Shown here piece by piece: positions 52,874 through 62,745 of a stretch of 64,000 nucleotides of DNA; position 1 is the first letter of the stretch; every line of letters begins with the position of its first letter. The position numbers and the translations under genes were made by a program. The notes under the pieces were generated by a model. It did not search any database. It saw only the letters and a program-made list of their open reading frames with translations, and was not told where the DNA came from. The DNA comes from Pandoraea faecigallinarum. GTDB taxonomy: Bacteria > Pseudomonadota > Gammaproteobacteria > Burkholderiales > Burkholderiaceae. The stretch is taken from the NCBI RefSeq assembly GCF_001029105.3, contig NZ_CP011807.3:1116001-1180000 (forward strand), written 5' to 3'.

Positions 52874-53995
52874 TCAGGCAGCTTCGGCGCCGGGCATCGG
52901 CTGGAAGCCGGTCACCTCAAGGCCATAACCCGCCATGTTGGGAATCTTACGCGGGCTCGACAGCACTCGCATTTTACCGACGCCAAGCTCGCGCAGGATC
53001 TGCGCGCCAACGCCGTGCGTGCGGAAGTCCACCGGGCGGCGCTTCGCACGTGCCGCCTTCTCGGTTTCGTCGAGGGCTTCGAACTGATTGAACAGATGCT
53101 CTGGCGTTTCCACGCAGTTCAGCAGCACGACCACGCCCTTGCCGGCCTCGGCAATTGCCTGCATCGCGCCGGCCAGCGTCCACGAGTGCGTGGACACACC
53201 GGTTTCGAGCAGATCCATGACCGACAGCGGCTCGTGCACGCGCACCAGTGTTTCTTCTTCCGGGGCAGGGGTGCCGCGAACGAGCGCCAAATGCGGGTTG
53301 CCGCTCGGCTTGTCGCGATACAGCGTTGCCTGGAACGGACCCCATGCGGTTTGCATTTCGCGCGACGCCACCGTCTCGATCATCGACTCGGTGCGGCTGC
53401 GGTAGTGAATCAGATCGACGATCGTGCCGATCTTGATGTTGTGCTGCTCGGCGAATTCCATCAACTGCGGCAAACGCGCCATCGTGCCGTCGTCGTTCAT
53501 GATTTCGCAGATGACGGCGGCCGGCGTGAGCCCGGCCATCGCAGTCAGGTCGCATCCGGCTTCCGTGTGACCGGCGCGCACAAGAACGCCGCCGGGCTGC
53601 GCCATGATCGGGAACACGTGACCCGGCTGGACGATGTCTTCGGGGCGGGCATCGCGCGAAATCGCCGTTTTCACCGTATGCGCACGGTCGGCGGCGGAAA
53701 TGCCCGTCGTCACGCCTTCGGCCGCTTCGATCGACAGCGTGAACGCCGTGCCGTATTGCGTACCGTTGCGATACGTCATCAGCGGCAGATTCAGTTGCTT
53801 GCAGCGGGCTTGCGTGAGCGTGAGGCAAATCAGACCCCGACCATACTTCGCCATGAAATTAATGGCTTCGGGCGTGGCAAATTCGGCTGCCATGACCAGG
53901 TCGCCTTCGTTCTCACGATCTTCCTCGTCGACGAGGACTACCATGCGGCCGGCCTTCAGCTCGGCAATGATTTCTTCTGTAGTGGCCAACGGCAT
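52874..53995 (-). CDS. ribB: 3,4-dihydroxy-2-butanone 4-phosphate synthase with degenerate GCH-II domain (RibBX-type)
   Basis: 373 aa from ATG 53995. Residues 1-205 are a complete RibB domain: LVDEEDRENEGDLVMAAEF (the DxxxRENEGDL metal/substrate loop), the GxTTGISAADRA loop (VTTGISAADRA) and HTEAGCDLTAMAGL. The second half aligns in position with GTP cyclohydrolase II but lacks the zinc-binding Cys cluster (GDxxxSxRCDCG); in that place it reads HEPLSVMDLLETGVSTHSWT. It should make the four-carbon precursor of riboflavin but not open GTP. The overall layout matches the RibB-RibX hybrids of other proteobacteria. A separate ribA is expected elsewhere. Confidence 0.93.
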   Translation of the reverse strand: MPLATTEEIIAELKAGRMVVLVDEEDRENEGDLVMAAEFATPEAINFMAKYGRGLICLTLTQARCKQLNLPLMTYRNGTQYGTAFTLSIEAAEGVTTGISAADRAHTVKTAISRDARPEDIVQPGHVFPIMAQPGGVLVRAGHTEAGCDLTAMAGLTPAAVICEIMNDDGTMARLPQLMEFAEQHNIKIGTIVDLIHYRSRTESMIETVASREMQTAWGPFQATLYRDKPSGNPHLALVRGTPAPEEETLVRVHEPLSVMDLLETGVSTHSWTLAGAMQAIAEAGKGVVVLLNCVETPEHLFNQFEALDETEKAARAKRRPVDFRTHGVGAQILRELGVGKMRVLSSPRKIPNMAGYGLEVTGFQPMPGAEAA

Positions 53996-54104
53996 AGCGA
54001 CAACGCGGGGCTGAATTTGGAAAGGCTCTATTCTACGCCAAGCCGGTGCGCGCCAGCGTCCGATCTCGCGCGACGGCACATGGAAATGCGGCAATACAAA
54101 GGTA

Positions 54105-54133
54105 TTGACCTAAGTATTTGCTGCGACTATAGT
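54105..54133 (+). promoter_or_regulatory. Sigma-70 promoter giving a leaderless arsR-type mRNA
   Basis: TTGACC (54105-54110), exact 17-bp spacer, TATAGT (54128-54133). The coding ATG starts at 54141, only 7 nt after the -10, so the predicted +1 is at or next to the A of the ATG. Confidence 0.75.
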
Positions 54134-54140
54134 CAGGCAC

Positions 54141-54473
54141 ATGGCTAACCAATCCATCCCTCTCGACCGAATCTTTCAGGCGTTGTCCGATCCGACACGG
54201 CGCGCGGTCGTCGAACGCCTGACGATGGGCCCGGCGTCCGTGAGCGAGTTGGCGCGTCCGTTTTCGATGGCGTTGCCGTCGTTCTCGCAGCATCTGAGCG
54301 TGCTGGAAGACAGCGGGCTCGTCGTCTCACGCAAGACCGGGCGCGTGCGGACCTACGCACTGGAGACGCGAACGTTGGCAGGCGCGCAGGATTGGCTCCA
54401 ATTGCAGCGCGACAAGTGGACGCGCCGCCTCGATCAACTTGATGACTATCTGTTGCAAATGAAGGAGACGTGA
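54141..54473 (+). CDS. ArsR-family (winged HTH) regulator
   Basis: 110 aa. [20 protein letters not shown] is the classic opening, followed by the recognition helices ([20 protein letters not shown] and [18 protein letters not shown]). No metal-binding Cys pair is visible, so it belongs to the non-metal, SdpR/YgaV-like group that often accompanies an SRPBCC gene. The two genes are joined: the downstream ATG is 3 nt after the stop. It probably represses its own operon; the promoter lies directly at the start codon. Confidence 0.92.
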   Translation: MANQSIPLDRIFQALSDPTRRAVVERLTMGPASVSELARPFSMALPSFSQHLSVLEDSGLVVSRKTGRVRTYALETRTLAGAQDWLQLQRDKWTRRLDQLDDYLLQMKET

Positions 54474-54475
54474 CC

Positions 54476-54991
54476 ATGAGCCTTGCCAAGCCGTCGAATC
54501 AAGCCGCCCTTTTCTCCGTCGATCCGAAGCTCGATCTCGTGCTCGAACGGTACGTCGACGTGCCATGCGAGCGTGTCTGGGCCGCGTGGACGCAGGCCGA
54601 GCATCTCAAGAAGTGGTTCACGCCCGCGCCGTGGCAAACGATCGAATGCGAAATCGATCTCCGCCCGGGCGGGTTGTTTCGCACGGTAATGCGCTCGCCG
54701 CAAGGGCAGCAATTCCCGAACGTCGGCTGCTATCTGGAAGTGGTGGAAAACTCGCGGCTCGTATGGACGAATGCGGTACTGCCCGGCTTTCGTCCGGCAC
54801 CCGCGCCGCAGGCCGAACATGGTGGCTTCCAATTTACGGCAGCCGTGCTCATGGAGGCCCAGGGCAAAGGCACCCGCTACACGGCGATTGCGATTCACGG
54901 CAACGAAGCCACGCGTGCCCAGCACGAGGCCATGGGCTTCCACGACGGCTGGGGCAAGGCGCTCGACCAGTTGGTCGATTTGATGAAGTGA
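54476..54991 (+). CDS. SRPBCC/AHSA1-family ligand-binding protein
   Basis: 171 aa from ATG 54476 (AAGGAG 8 nt upstream); a GTG at 54470 overlaps the arsR stop but is less well placed. [20 protein letters not shown] followed by [20 protein letters not shown] is the AHSA1/START-like opening. The fold has a deep hydrophobic pocket and no catalytic residues, so it binds an unknown small molecule. ArsR-plus-AHSA1 pairs are widespread; the pair may sense and clear one compound. Confidence 0.9.
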   Translation: MSLAKPSNQAALFSVDPKLDLVLERYVDVPCERVWAAWTQAEHLKKWFTPAPWQTIECEIDLRPGGLFRTVMRSPQGQQFPNVGCYLEVVENSRLVWTNAVLPGFRPAPAPQAEHGGFQFTAAVLMEAQGKGTRYTAIAIHGNEATRAQHEAMGFHDGWGKALDQLVDLMK

Positions 54992-55096
54992 TGCGGTGGC
55001 CGGCGCGGCGCCCCGCCCGGTCCGGTCGGATTGTCCGTTCTGTCCGCACTGTCCGGCCGGCGAGAACCGTTGTTGCACCGCGCGACCGTGGATGTG

Positions 55097-55136
55097 AAAA
55101 AAGGGGGGATGTGCCCGAAGGCGCATCCCCCTTTTC
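55097..55136. terminator. Bidirectional terminator between the SRPBCC gene and livF
   Basis: AAAAAAGGGGGGATGTGCC pairs with GCGCATCCCCCTTTT (one mismatch, one bulge), serving the SRPBCC gene on the plus strand and livF on the minus strand. Confidence 0.85.
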
Positions 55137-55170
55137 GTCGCCGGACGGCGATCGCTGCGTTACGTGACGT

Positions 55171-55872
55171 TCATGCGCCGAGATAGGCGCGCTTGATGTC
55201 GTCGTTGGCAAGCAGGTTGTCCGCCGAATCGGCGAGCACGACACGGCCGGTTTCGAGCACGTAACCGCGGTCGGCCACATGCAGCGCCTTGTTCGCGTTC
55301 TGCTCCACCAGAAACACCGTCACGCCTTCCTCGCGGATCACGCGAATGATGTCGAAAATCTGCGCGATCACTAGCGGCGCCAGTCCGAGCGTCGGTTCGT
55401 CAAGCAACAGCAGGCGCGGACGGCTCATCAGCGCGCGACCGATCGCCAGCATCTGCTGCTCGCCGCCGGACATGGTGCCTGCGCGCTGTTTGCCGCGTTG
55501 CGCGAGTCGCGGGAACAACTTGAAGACGTGGTCCATACCGGCATCGATTTCGTCGCTGGAGGCGAAGAAGCCGCCCATCTTCAGGTTCTCGATCACGGTC
55601 AGGCTCGGAAACACGCGACGGCCTTCCGGCGAGATCGCCAGGCCCATGCGCATGATTTCGTGCGTGGGACGCGCGGTGATGTCGTTGCCCTCGAACATCA
55701 CGCGGCCGCTCGACGCGCGAGGGGTGCCGCACACGGTCATCATCAGTGTGGTCTTGCCTGCGCCGTTACTGCCGATGAGCGTGACGATTTCACCCTTGTT
55801 CACTTCGATCGACACGCCCGAGAGCGCTTCGACGGCCCCGTAATGGGTGTGGATCTGTTCCAGCTTGAGCAT
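55171..55872 (-). CDS. livF: Branched-chain amino acid ABC transporter ATP-binding protein LivF
   Basis: 233 aa. Opens [20 protein letters not shown]; Walker A GSNGAGKTT, signature MSGGEQQMLAIGRAL, Walker B LLLLDEPTLGL, ending IKRAYLGA. Start at 55872 overlaps the livG stop (TAATG). It pairs with LivG to energise the LivHM membrane dimer. It is the last gene of the livKHMGF operon. Confidence 0.96.
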   Translation of the reverse strand: MLKLEQIHTHYGAVEALSGVSIEVNKGEIVTLIGSNGAGKTTLMMTVCGTPRASSGRVMFEGNDITARPTHEIMRMGLAISPEGRRVFPSLTVIENLKMGGFFASSDEIDAGMDHVFKLFPRLAQRGKQRAGTMSGGEQQMLAIGRALMSRPRLLLLDEPTLGLAPLVIAQIFDIIRVIREEGVTVFLVEQNANKALHVADRGYVLETGRVVLADSADNLLANDDIKRAYLGA

Positions 55873-56639
55873 TATTCCTCCCCGAGGTAGGCCTTGATGA
55901 CGCGCGGGTCGTTGCGCACCTCGTCGGGCTTGCCGGTCATGATCGGCTTGCCGTGTTCCATCACGAGAATACGGTCGGACACCCCCATCACGAGACTCAT
56001 GTCGTGCTCGATGAGCAGCACCGAAATACCGAACTCGTGACGCAGGTTGTCGACCAGTTGCTGCAACTCGACCTTTTCCTGCGGGTTGAGACCGGCCGCG
56101 GGTTCGTCGAGCATGAGCAGACGCGGCTCGGTAATCATGCAGCGCGCGATCTCCAGCCGGCGCTGATGCCCGTACGACAGCGTGCCCGCCTCGCGGTTGG
56201 CAACCGGTGTGAGGCCGAGGCGGTCGAGCCACATCTTGGCGCGCTCAAGCGCCTTGCGCTCCGCCTGACGGAACGACCCCGTCGAGAACAGCCCTTGCAG
56301 GAAGCCGCTGTGCACGCTCATATGCTGCGCGACGAGCAGGTTTTCCACGACCGTCAACTGACGGAACAGGCGGATGTTCTGGAAGGTGCGGACCAGGCCG
56401 CGCCGGGCGACCATGTGACTCGGCAGGCCGGTGATGTCGTCGCCGTCGAGCGTGATCGAACCGCCGGTCGGGCGATAGAACCCGCCCACGCAGTTGAAGA
56501 CGGTCGTCTTGCCGGCGCCGTTCGGACCGATGATCGCCAAGACTTCGTTCTTGCGGACGTCGAATTCGACGCCGTCGACGGCGAGCAGACCGCCGAAGCG
56601 CATCTGAAGGCCGGAGAGTTTCAACAGTTCTGCACTCAT
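55872..56639 (-). CDS. livG: Branched-chain amino acid ABC transporter ATP-binding protein LivG
   Basis: 255 aa from ATG 56639, overlapping the livM stop by 4 bp. Walker [10 protein letters not shown], signature [13 protein letters not shown], Walker [13 protein letters not shown], ending VIKAYLGEE. Longer than LivF by the usual insert. It is the second ATPase of the liv importer. Confidence 0.96.
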   Translation of the reverse strand: MSAELLKLSGLQMRFGGLLAVDGVEFDVRKNEVLAIIGPNGAGKTTVFNCVGGFYRPTGGSITLDGDDITGLPSHMVARRGLVRTFQNIRLFRQLTVVENLLVAQHMSVHSGFLQGLFSTGSFRQAERKALERAKMWLDRLGLTPVANREAGTLSYGHQRRLEIARCMITEPRLLMLDEPAAGLNPQEKVELQQLVDNLRHEFGISVLLIEHDMSLVMGVSDRILVMEHGKPIMTGKPDEVRNDPRVIKAYLGEE

Positions 56640-57910
56640 TGCGGCAACTCCACATGCGGGCGGGTGGCGGGCAGCAGGCCTTGCGGACGCCACATCATCA
56701 GCAGCACCATCACCAGACCGAAGATCAGCATGCGGTACTCGGCGAAATCCCGCGCGACTTCCGGCAGGATCGTGAGCAGAATCGCCGCAAGGATCACACC
56801 GATCTGTGAGCCCATGCCGCCCAGCACCACCACGGCGAGAATCAGTGCCGATTCGATGAAGGTGAACGACTCCGGCGTCACCAGACCCTGACGCGCCGCG
56901 AAGAACGCGCCCGCCAGTCCGGCGAACGACGCGCCCAGCGTAAAGGCCGAGAGCTTGATGCGGGTGGGGTTAAGGCCGAGCGAGCGGCAGGCGATTTCGT
57001 CTTCGCGCAGGGCCTCCCAGGCACGGCCGATCGGCATGCGAATCAGGCGGCTCGTCACGAACAGCGTGAAGCCGACCAGCGCAAACGCGAGCAGGTACAG
57101 GAAGATCACCATATGCGAGCCGCTGTACGGCAGGCCGATGAGTTCGTGGAACGTCGTGGCCCCCTCGACACTGGCCGAGCGGGCCATCTCGAAGCCGAAC
57201 ACGCTCGGCTTCGGAATGCCCGACACGCCGTCCGGACCGCCGGTGAGGGTCGTCAGGTTGTTGAGCAGCAGACGAATGATTTCACCGAAGCCCAAGGTCA
57301 CGATGGCGAGGTAGTCGCCACGCAGGCGCAGCACGGGGAAGCCCAGGAGAAAGCCGAACGTGGCCGACATGAGCGCGGCGAGCGGCAGGCATTCCCAAAA
57401 GGTCAGGCCGAAGTATTGGTTGAGCAGGGCGTACGTGTAACCGCCCACGGCGTAGAAACCGACGTAGCCCAGATCGAGCAGGCCGGCGAAGCCCACCACG
57501 ATGTTCAGGCCGAGACCGAGCACGCAATAGATGAGCGCGAGCGTGGCCACGTCCACCGCGCCGCGCGAGCCGACGAACGGCCACACGAGCCCGACGGCGA
57601 GCAACACCCACATCGCGGTCAGTTGCTGACGGCGGCCCATTGCGGGCATCGTCGGCAATTTCACCGCGCGCTTCGTACGCAGCAGGAACGGCTTGATCAA
57701 CTGGAACACGAACACGATGGCGGTCGCGATCCACACCGGCCGCCAGTGTTGTTCGAGCACCACCTTGTAGCCGTCGAGCTTCAGTTGCAGGCCCAGGATG
57801 GGGGCCGTGAGGATGATCGTCACGATTGCGGCGATGACCGCACCCTTGAGCGTCTCTCCTGCCGGCGCACGGTTGGCGGCGCCGGACTTCATGGTGAGTT
57901 GTTGTGTCAT
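56636..57910 (-). CDS. livM: Branched-chain amino acid ABC transporter permease LivM
   Basis: 424 aa from ATG 57910 (GAGGTCGACC upstream); ATG 57892 is an alternative. About ten helices; N-terminal 100 aa form the LivM-specific extension with two helices ([39 protein letters not shown]). The core has [20 protein letters not shown] and the EAA-like [20 protein letters not shown]. With LivH it forms the membrane channel. Confidence 0.95.
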   Translation of the reverse strand: MTQQLTMKSGAANRAPAGETLKGAVIAAIVTIILTAPILGLQLKLDGYKVVLEQHWRPVWIATAIVFVFQLIKPFLLRTKRAVKLPTMPAMGRRQQLTAMWVLLAVGLVWPFVGSRGAVDVATLALIYCVLGLGLNIVVGFAGLLDLGYVGFYAVGGYTYALLNQYFGLTFWECLPLAALMSATFGFLLGFPVLRLRGDYLAIVTLGFGEIIRLLLNNLTTLTGGPDGVSGIPKPSVFGFEMARSASVEGATTFHELIGLPYSGSHMVIFLYLLAFALVGFTLFVTSRLIRMPIGRAWEALREDEIACRSLGLNPTRIKLSAFTLGASFAGLAGAFFAARQGLVTPESFTFIESALILAVVVLGGMGSQIGVILAAILLTILPEVARDFAEYRMLIFGLVMVLLMMWRPQGLLPATRPHVELPQ

Positions 57911-57918
57911 GGTCGACC

Positions 57919-58842
<924 letters not shown>

Positions 58843-58883
58843 GCGGGAAGCCTCGCGACTAGCGGGGGCCGAGCGCGAATGCG

Positions 58884-58911
58884 AGCCGCCCGCCGGGGGC
58901 GGCGGGCGGCT
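58884..58911 (-). promoter_or_regulatory. Hairpin between livK and livH
   Basis: AGCCGCCCGCCG, four G, CGGCGGGCGGCT: perfect 12-bp arms without a T-run. It likely acts as a partial terminator or 3'-end stabiliser that lets the binding protein be made in excess over the membrane components. Confidence 0.6.
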
Positions 58912-58946
58912 GGGGGTGATTCGCTGGCCGGTAAAGCGTCAGGGAA

Positions 58947-60059
58947 TCAGTTGGCAGCGGTCTTGGTAGCGTCCTTGTGCCACGTGAAAACCACGAACTT
59001 GAACGACTTCAGATCGCCGGCTGCGTCATACGAAACCTTGCCGATCGGCGTGTCGAACGTGTTGGCGTGGAGGTATTTGGCAACCTTTTCCGAGTCCGTG
59101 CTCTTGGCGCCGGCGATGCTGTCGGCGATCAGCTTCACGCCGGTGTAGGCGGGCATCTGGAACGGGCCGTTCGGATCACGCTTGGCGTCGGCGAATGCCT
59201 TCACCAGCTTGGCGTTGGCCGGGTCGGCGGCGAAGTCGGCGGGCAGCGTGACGAGCATGCCTTCCGAGGCCGGGCCGGCGATAGCCGTCACGTCCTTGTT
59301 GCCCACGCCTTCCGGTCCCATGAACGTGGCCTTCACGCCTTGCTCGCGCGCCTGACGCAGCAGCAGACCCATTTCCGGGTGGTAGCCGCCGAAGTACACG
59401 AAGTCCACGCCTTGCGACTTGAGCTTGGTGATGACCGCCGAGTAGTCCGAGTCACCGGCGTTGATACCTTCGAACAGCACGACCGGCACCTTGGCGGCGT
59501 CCAGATCCTTCTTCACCGAGGTGGCGATGCCCTGGCCGTACGACTGCTTGTCATGCACCACGGCGACCTTCTTCGGCTTGACCTTGTTGATGATGTACTG
59601 AGCGGCTGCCGGACCTTGCTGGTCGTCACGGCCGATCGTACGGAAGATGAAGTGACGCTTCTTACCTTCGGTGAGTTGCGGTGCGGTGGCCGACGGCGTA
59701 ATCATCACGACGCCTTCGTTTTCGTAGATGTCCGATGCCGGGATCGTCGAGCCCGAGCACACGTGACCGATCACGTACTTGATCTTCTGGCTGACGATCT
59801 TGTTGGCGACGGCGACAGCCTGCTTCGGCTCGCATGCGTCGTCCATGAACACGGCTTCGAGCTTGTTGCCGTTGGCGCCGCCAGCGGCGTTGACCTGTTC
59901 GATGGCGGTCAGCGCACCGGCCTTGACCATGTCGCCGTACTGGGCAACCGAACCACTGAACGGTCCGGCGATGGCGATCTTGACGGTCTCGGCGTTGGCA
60001 GCCGTTCCGAGGAGGGCGAGAGCAGCGGCGACGAACAGGGATTTGTGACGGAACTGCAT
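58947..60059 (-). CDS. livK: Branched-chain amino acid-binding periplasmic protein
   Basis: 370 aa with the start at ATG 60059; the ATG at 60068 directly abuts the AAGGAG, whereas 60059 lies 9 nt from it. Signal peptide MQFRHKSLFVAAALALLGTA ending NAE. The mature protein opens TVKIAIAGPFSGSVAQYGDM and has the conserved DDACEPKQAVAVANKIV and HVCSGSTIPASDIYENEGVV blocks of Leu/Ile/Val-binding proteins. It feeds LivHMGF. The intergenic 60060-60622 region upstream contains the tandem repeats described separately and no gene. Confidence 0.95.
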   Translation of the reverse strand: MQFRHKSLFVAAALALLGTAANAETVKIAIAGPFSGSVAQYGDMVKAGALTAIEQVNAAGGANGNKLEAVFMDDACEPKQAVAVANKIVSQKIKYVIGHVCSGSTIPASDIYENEGVVMITPSATAPQLTEGKKRHFIFRTIGRDDQQGPAAAQYIINKVKPKKVAVVHDKQSYGQGIATSVKKDLDAAKVPVVLFEGINAGDSDYSAVITKLKSQGVDFVYFGGYHPEMGLLLRQAREQGVKATFMGPEGVGNKDVTAIAGPASEGMLVTLPADFAADPANAKLVKAFADAKRDPNGPFQMPAYTGVKLIADSIAGAKSTDSEKVAKYLHANTFDTPIGKVSYDAAGDLKSFKFVVFTWHKDATKTAAN

Positions 60060-60498
60060 TGTAGACATCTCCTTGATTTGTATTTTTTGACTACCCGGGC
60101 ATGCGGTGGTCTTGATCGACTGCTGAACCTGGTCGGTATTGGATCATTCTGCCGTTGCCGGCTCGAACGATGCGCCATAGTAGCGTAATACGCTGCTCAA
60201 TAGAAACAGGTATCCTGAGTCCATCCGAAACCCGCATGGATAAACGTTTTCAAAAGGGTCAAAAGAAAAAAATAAGAGTCGTCACAGTAATGCTCCGTAG
60301 TACTACGCAGATCAAAAATGTGGCGCTCGTGTCCGAATCCGGCAAATCGGGGTCACGTTGACGGATGCCGCCGGCTTGTCCATCAGGACATTTTGGATAC
60401 AATCCGCGGGGCATTGAAATCCAATTTTCTTGTTTTGCTTTCAGGCGCGATATTCCGGGCGATGGTATGCGCGCGAATATATCGCCGGAATTGGCTGC

Positions 60499-60608
60499 AT
60501 CGCCGGAATCGCCGGAATTGCCGGGATCGCCGGGATCGCCGGAATCAACGGAGTAACGAGGTAACGGAGTAACGAGGTAACGGAGTAACGGGGGAACGTG
60601 GTAACGGA
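60499..60608. repeat. Compound tandem repeat: 6 x 9 bp followed directly by 7 x 8 bp
   Basis: 60499-60552: six ATCGCCGGA-like 9-mers. 60553-60608: seven GTAACGRR 8-mers (GTAACGAG and GTAACGGA alternating, then variants). The arrays abut with no gap, 15 bp from the stop of the LysR gene at 60623. They lie in a 563-bp gene-free stretch (60060-60622) that otherwise holds the livK upstream region. Confidence 0.9.
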
Positions 60609-60622
60609 ATCAACGAACCCGT

Positions 60623-61528
60623 TCACATCGACAGCGCATGACGCTGGTTGCGCGCGCGCCGGATCAGCGCGAGAAACGCGGCGAGAATCGGTGAATCGTC
60701 GTCGCGCCGGTACATGCAGTTCAGCTCGATCAAGCGTAGGCGCTGCGACTTCAACGGCCGATACACCACGCCGGGCAGCCGCAGGTTGGCGGCCGACTCC
60801 GTCGTCACGCAAACGCCGAAGCGGCTTGCCACCAGCGCAATCGACGTCACCACGTCCTCCACCTCCTGTTCCACCCGCAACGTCACGCCCTCGGCGCGAA
60901 AGGCCGCCGCCACTTCTTCCGCAAGCCCGGGGACCGGTGCATTCGGATAGAGGATCATCCGCTCGTTATCGAGATCGGCGAGCGTGAGCGACGCGCGCTC
61001 GCACAGCGGATGTCCTTCGTAAAGCGCGACGAGAAACGGCTCCCGGTGTATCCAGTCGACCACCAGATCGGGCTCGTCCGGAATCAGCCGGTTGAAGCCA
61101 ATGGCGATGCGTCGCTCGCGCAGCGCCGCGATCTGCTCGGTTTTCGACAGATTGTGCAGGCCGATCTTCACCGCCGGCCGTTCGGTATGAAAGCCCGCCA
61201 GCAAGCGTGGAATCACATTCAGAATGCCGGAGCTGAAGATGCCGACGTCGAGCCGCCCGATATACCCCTCGCCGGCCAGCCGCGTCTGCTCCTCGGCGCG
61301 GCGTGCGAGCGCCAGAATGTTGGGGACCTCGGCGAGCAGTGTCTGCCCCGCGGCGGTCAGTGTCGCGCCCTTGGGCGTGCGCACGAACAACGGCGTGCCC
61401 AGTTGCGCTTCGAGCGCGTGGATGTGGCGCGTGAGCGGCGGCTGCGCCATGTTCAGGCGCTCGGCCGCGCGTCCGAAGTGACCTTCCTGCGCCACAGCGA
61501 GGAAGTAGCGCATTTGTTTGATGTCCAT
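60623..61528 (-). CDS. LysR-family regulator of the 4-oxalocrotonate genes
   Basis: 301 aa from ATG 61528. HTH part MRYFLAVAQEGHFGRAAERL followed by NMAQPPLTRHIHALEAQLG matches CatR/BenM-type LysR proteins of aromatic degradation. Effector domain from about residue 90 (LDVGIFSSGILNVIPRLLAGF). It is divergent from the tautomerase-hydratase-decarboxylase genes with LysR-type boxes between, so it most likely activates them in response to a ring-cleavage product. Confidence 0.92.
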   Translation of the reverse strand: MDIKQMRYFLAVAQEGHFGRAAERLNMAQPPLTRHIHALEAQLGTPLFVRTPKGATLTAAGQTLLAEVPNILALARRAEEQTRLAGEGYIGRLDVGIFSSGILNVIPRLLAGFHTERPAVKIGLHNLSKTEQIAALRERRIAIGFNRLIPDEPDLVVDWIHREPFLVALYEGHPLCERASLTLADLDNERMILYPNAPVPGLAEEVAAAFRAEGVTLRVEQEVEDVVTSIALVASRFGVCVTTESAANLRLPGVVYRPLKSQRLRLIELNCMYRRDDDSPILAAFLALIRRARNQRHALSM

Positions 61529-61572
61529 GAGCCGTCCTATGGCCGTCGTTCGATCGGCCGATGTCACACCTT

Positions 61573-61620
61573 GATACCGAAATGGTATCGGAATTTCGAA
61601 AATCGGTATTGGACGGTATC
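61573..61620. promoter_or_regulatory. LysR binding-site array upstream of the 4-oxalocrotonate genes
   Basis: GATACC, GAAAT, GGTATC (61573-61589) is a perfect palindrome with the T-N11-A core typical of LysR boxes. Two further GGTAT half-sites at 61605 and 61615 are spaced 10 bp apart, one helical turn, like activation subsites. Confidence 0.65.
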
Positions 61621-61708
61621 TCGTCGCGCGCGCATCATGAGCGCACGAAGCATGAGCGCATTCGTGCTCGCATTCGCATTCGTTTGGGCATTCTGAGGGG
61701 ACACCAAC

Positions 61709-61918
61709 ATGCCGATCGTACATATCAATCTGGTGGAAGGTCGCGACGACGCCACCGTGAAGGCCTGCGTGAAGGCCGTGGCCCGCACCGTGCACGAAAC
61801 GCTCGGCGCGCCGCTCGAATCGATTCGCGTCTACGCCACGCAAGTGCCCGCTGCGCACTGGGCGGTGGGCGAGCGCACCAAGGATGAGCCGGCCGCGCCG
61901 GCCAAGGCAGGCGCGTGA
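61709..61918 (+). CDS. dmpI: 4-oxalocrotonate tautomerase family protein
   Basis: 69 aa. [20 protein letters not shown]: removal of Met1 exposes the catalytic Pro, and an Arg near residue 12 fits the active site. The C-terminal 15 residues ([11 protein letters not shown]) are an added tail. It interconverts the enol and keto forms of 4-oxalocrotonate (2-hydroxymuconate). GAGGGG precedes the ATG. The stop overlaps the hydratase start (TGATG). The symbol follows the meta-cleavage nomenclature and is by role. Confidence 0.88.
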   Translation: MPIVHINLVEGRDDATVKACVKAVARTVHETLGAPLESIRVYATQVPAAHWAVGERTKDEPAAPAKAGA

Positions 61919-62745
61919 TGGGCACGACACCTCGCGACGCCGCCACGCAGGCGCGCCTGCAACAGGCCGCCGACGCGCTGCTGGAAGCCGAACGCTCGCA
62001 TCGCTTCATCGCCCCGCTGCGCGACACGTTCGCGCCGCTCACCATCGACGACGCCTACGCCATCCAGCGCATCAACACCGAGCGCCGTCTGGCTGCCGGG
62101 CGCCGTATCGTCGGCTGCAAGATCGGCCTGACATCGGTCGCCGTGCAAAAGCAGCTCGGCGTCGATCAGCCCGACTTCGGCATGCTCTTCGACGACATGG
62201 GCTATGGCGACGGTGAACCGATTCCCGCGTCGATCCTCATGCAACCGAAGATCGAGGCTGAGATCGCCTTTGTGATCGGTCGCGATCTGAGCGTGGAAAA
62301 TCCGGGCCAGCTGGATGTGCTCAACGCCATCGATTACGCGTTGCCTGCGCTGGAAATCGTCGGCAGCCGCGTTGCCGACTGGAACATTCGCATTACCGAC
62401 ACGATTGCCGACAACGCCTCGTCGTCCGCTTATGTGATTGGCAATACGCCGAAGAAGCTGTCCGAATTCGATGTGCGCATGTGCGGCATGGTCATGGAGC
62501 GTCGCGGCGAGCCGGTGTCCGTGGGGGCGGGCGCCGCCTGTCTGGGCAGACCGATCAACGCCGTGGTGTGGCTCGCCCGCACGATGGCGGCCGTGGGCAC
62601 ACCGCTCAAGGCGGGCGATCTGGTGCTCTCCGGCGCGCTCGGCCCAATGGCCGCCGTCACGCCGGGCGACATCTTCGAGACCCGCATCAACGGCCTGGGC
62701 TCGGTCCGAGCCGTCTTTGAACCTGCCAGCGAGGCTGCACGATGA
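61918..62745 (+). CDS. dmpE: 2-oxopent-4-enoate hydratase (MhpD/DmpE-like)
   Basis: 275 aa. [20 protein letters not shown] and [14 protein letters not shown] then [16 protein letters not shown] are the metal/substrate-binding signature of the hydratase branch; the C-terminal [20 protein letters not shown] distinguishes it from the decarboxylase. It hydrates 2-hydroxypenta-2,4-dienoate to 4-hydroxy-2-oxovalerate. It overlaps the decarboxylase by 4 bp. Aldolase and dehydrogenase partners are not in the window. Confidence 0.9.
   Translation: MGTTPRDAATQARLQQAADALLEAERSHRFIAPLRDTFAPLTIDDAYAIQRINTERRLAAGRRIVGCKIGLTSVAVQKQLGVDQPDFGMLFDDMGYGDGEPIPASILMQPKIEAEIAFVIGRDLSVENPGQLDVLNAIDYALPALEIVGSRVADWNIRITDTIADNASSSAYVIGNTPKKLSEFDVRMCGMVMERRGEPVSVGAGAACLGRPINAVVWLARTMAAVGTPLKAGDLVLSGALGPMAAVTPGDIFETRINGLGSVRAVFEPASEAAR

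Noticed and set aside
53996..54140. FMN riboswitch upstream of ribB
   Set aside because: The gap is 145 bp, contains a divergent promoter and shows none of the RFN conserved blocks.
60499..60608. CRISPR array
   Set aside because: Repeats are 8-9 bp and contiguous with no spacers.
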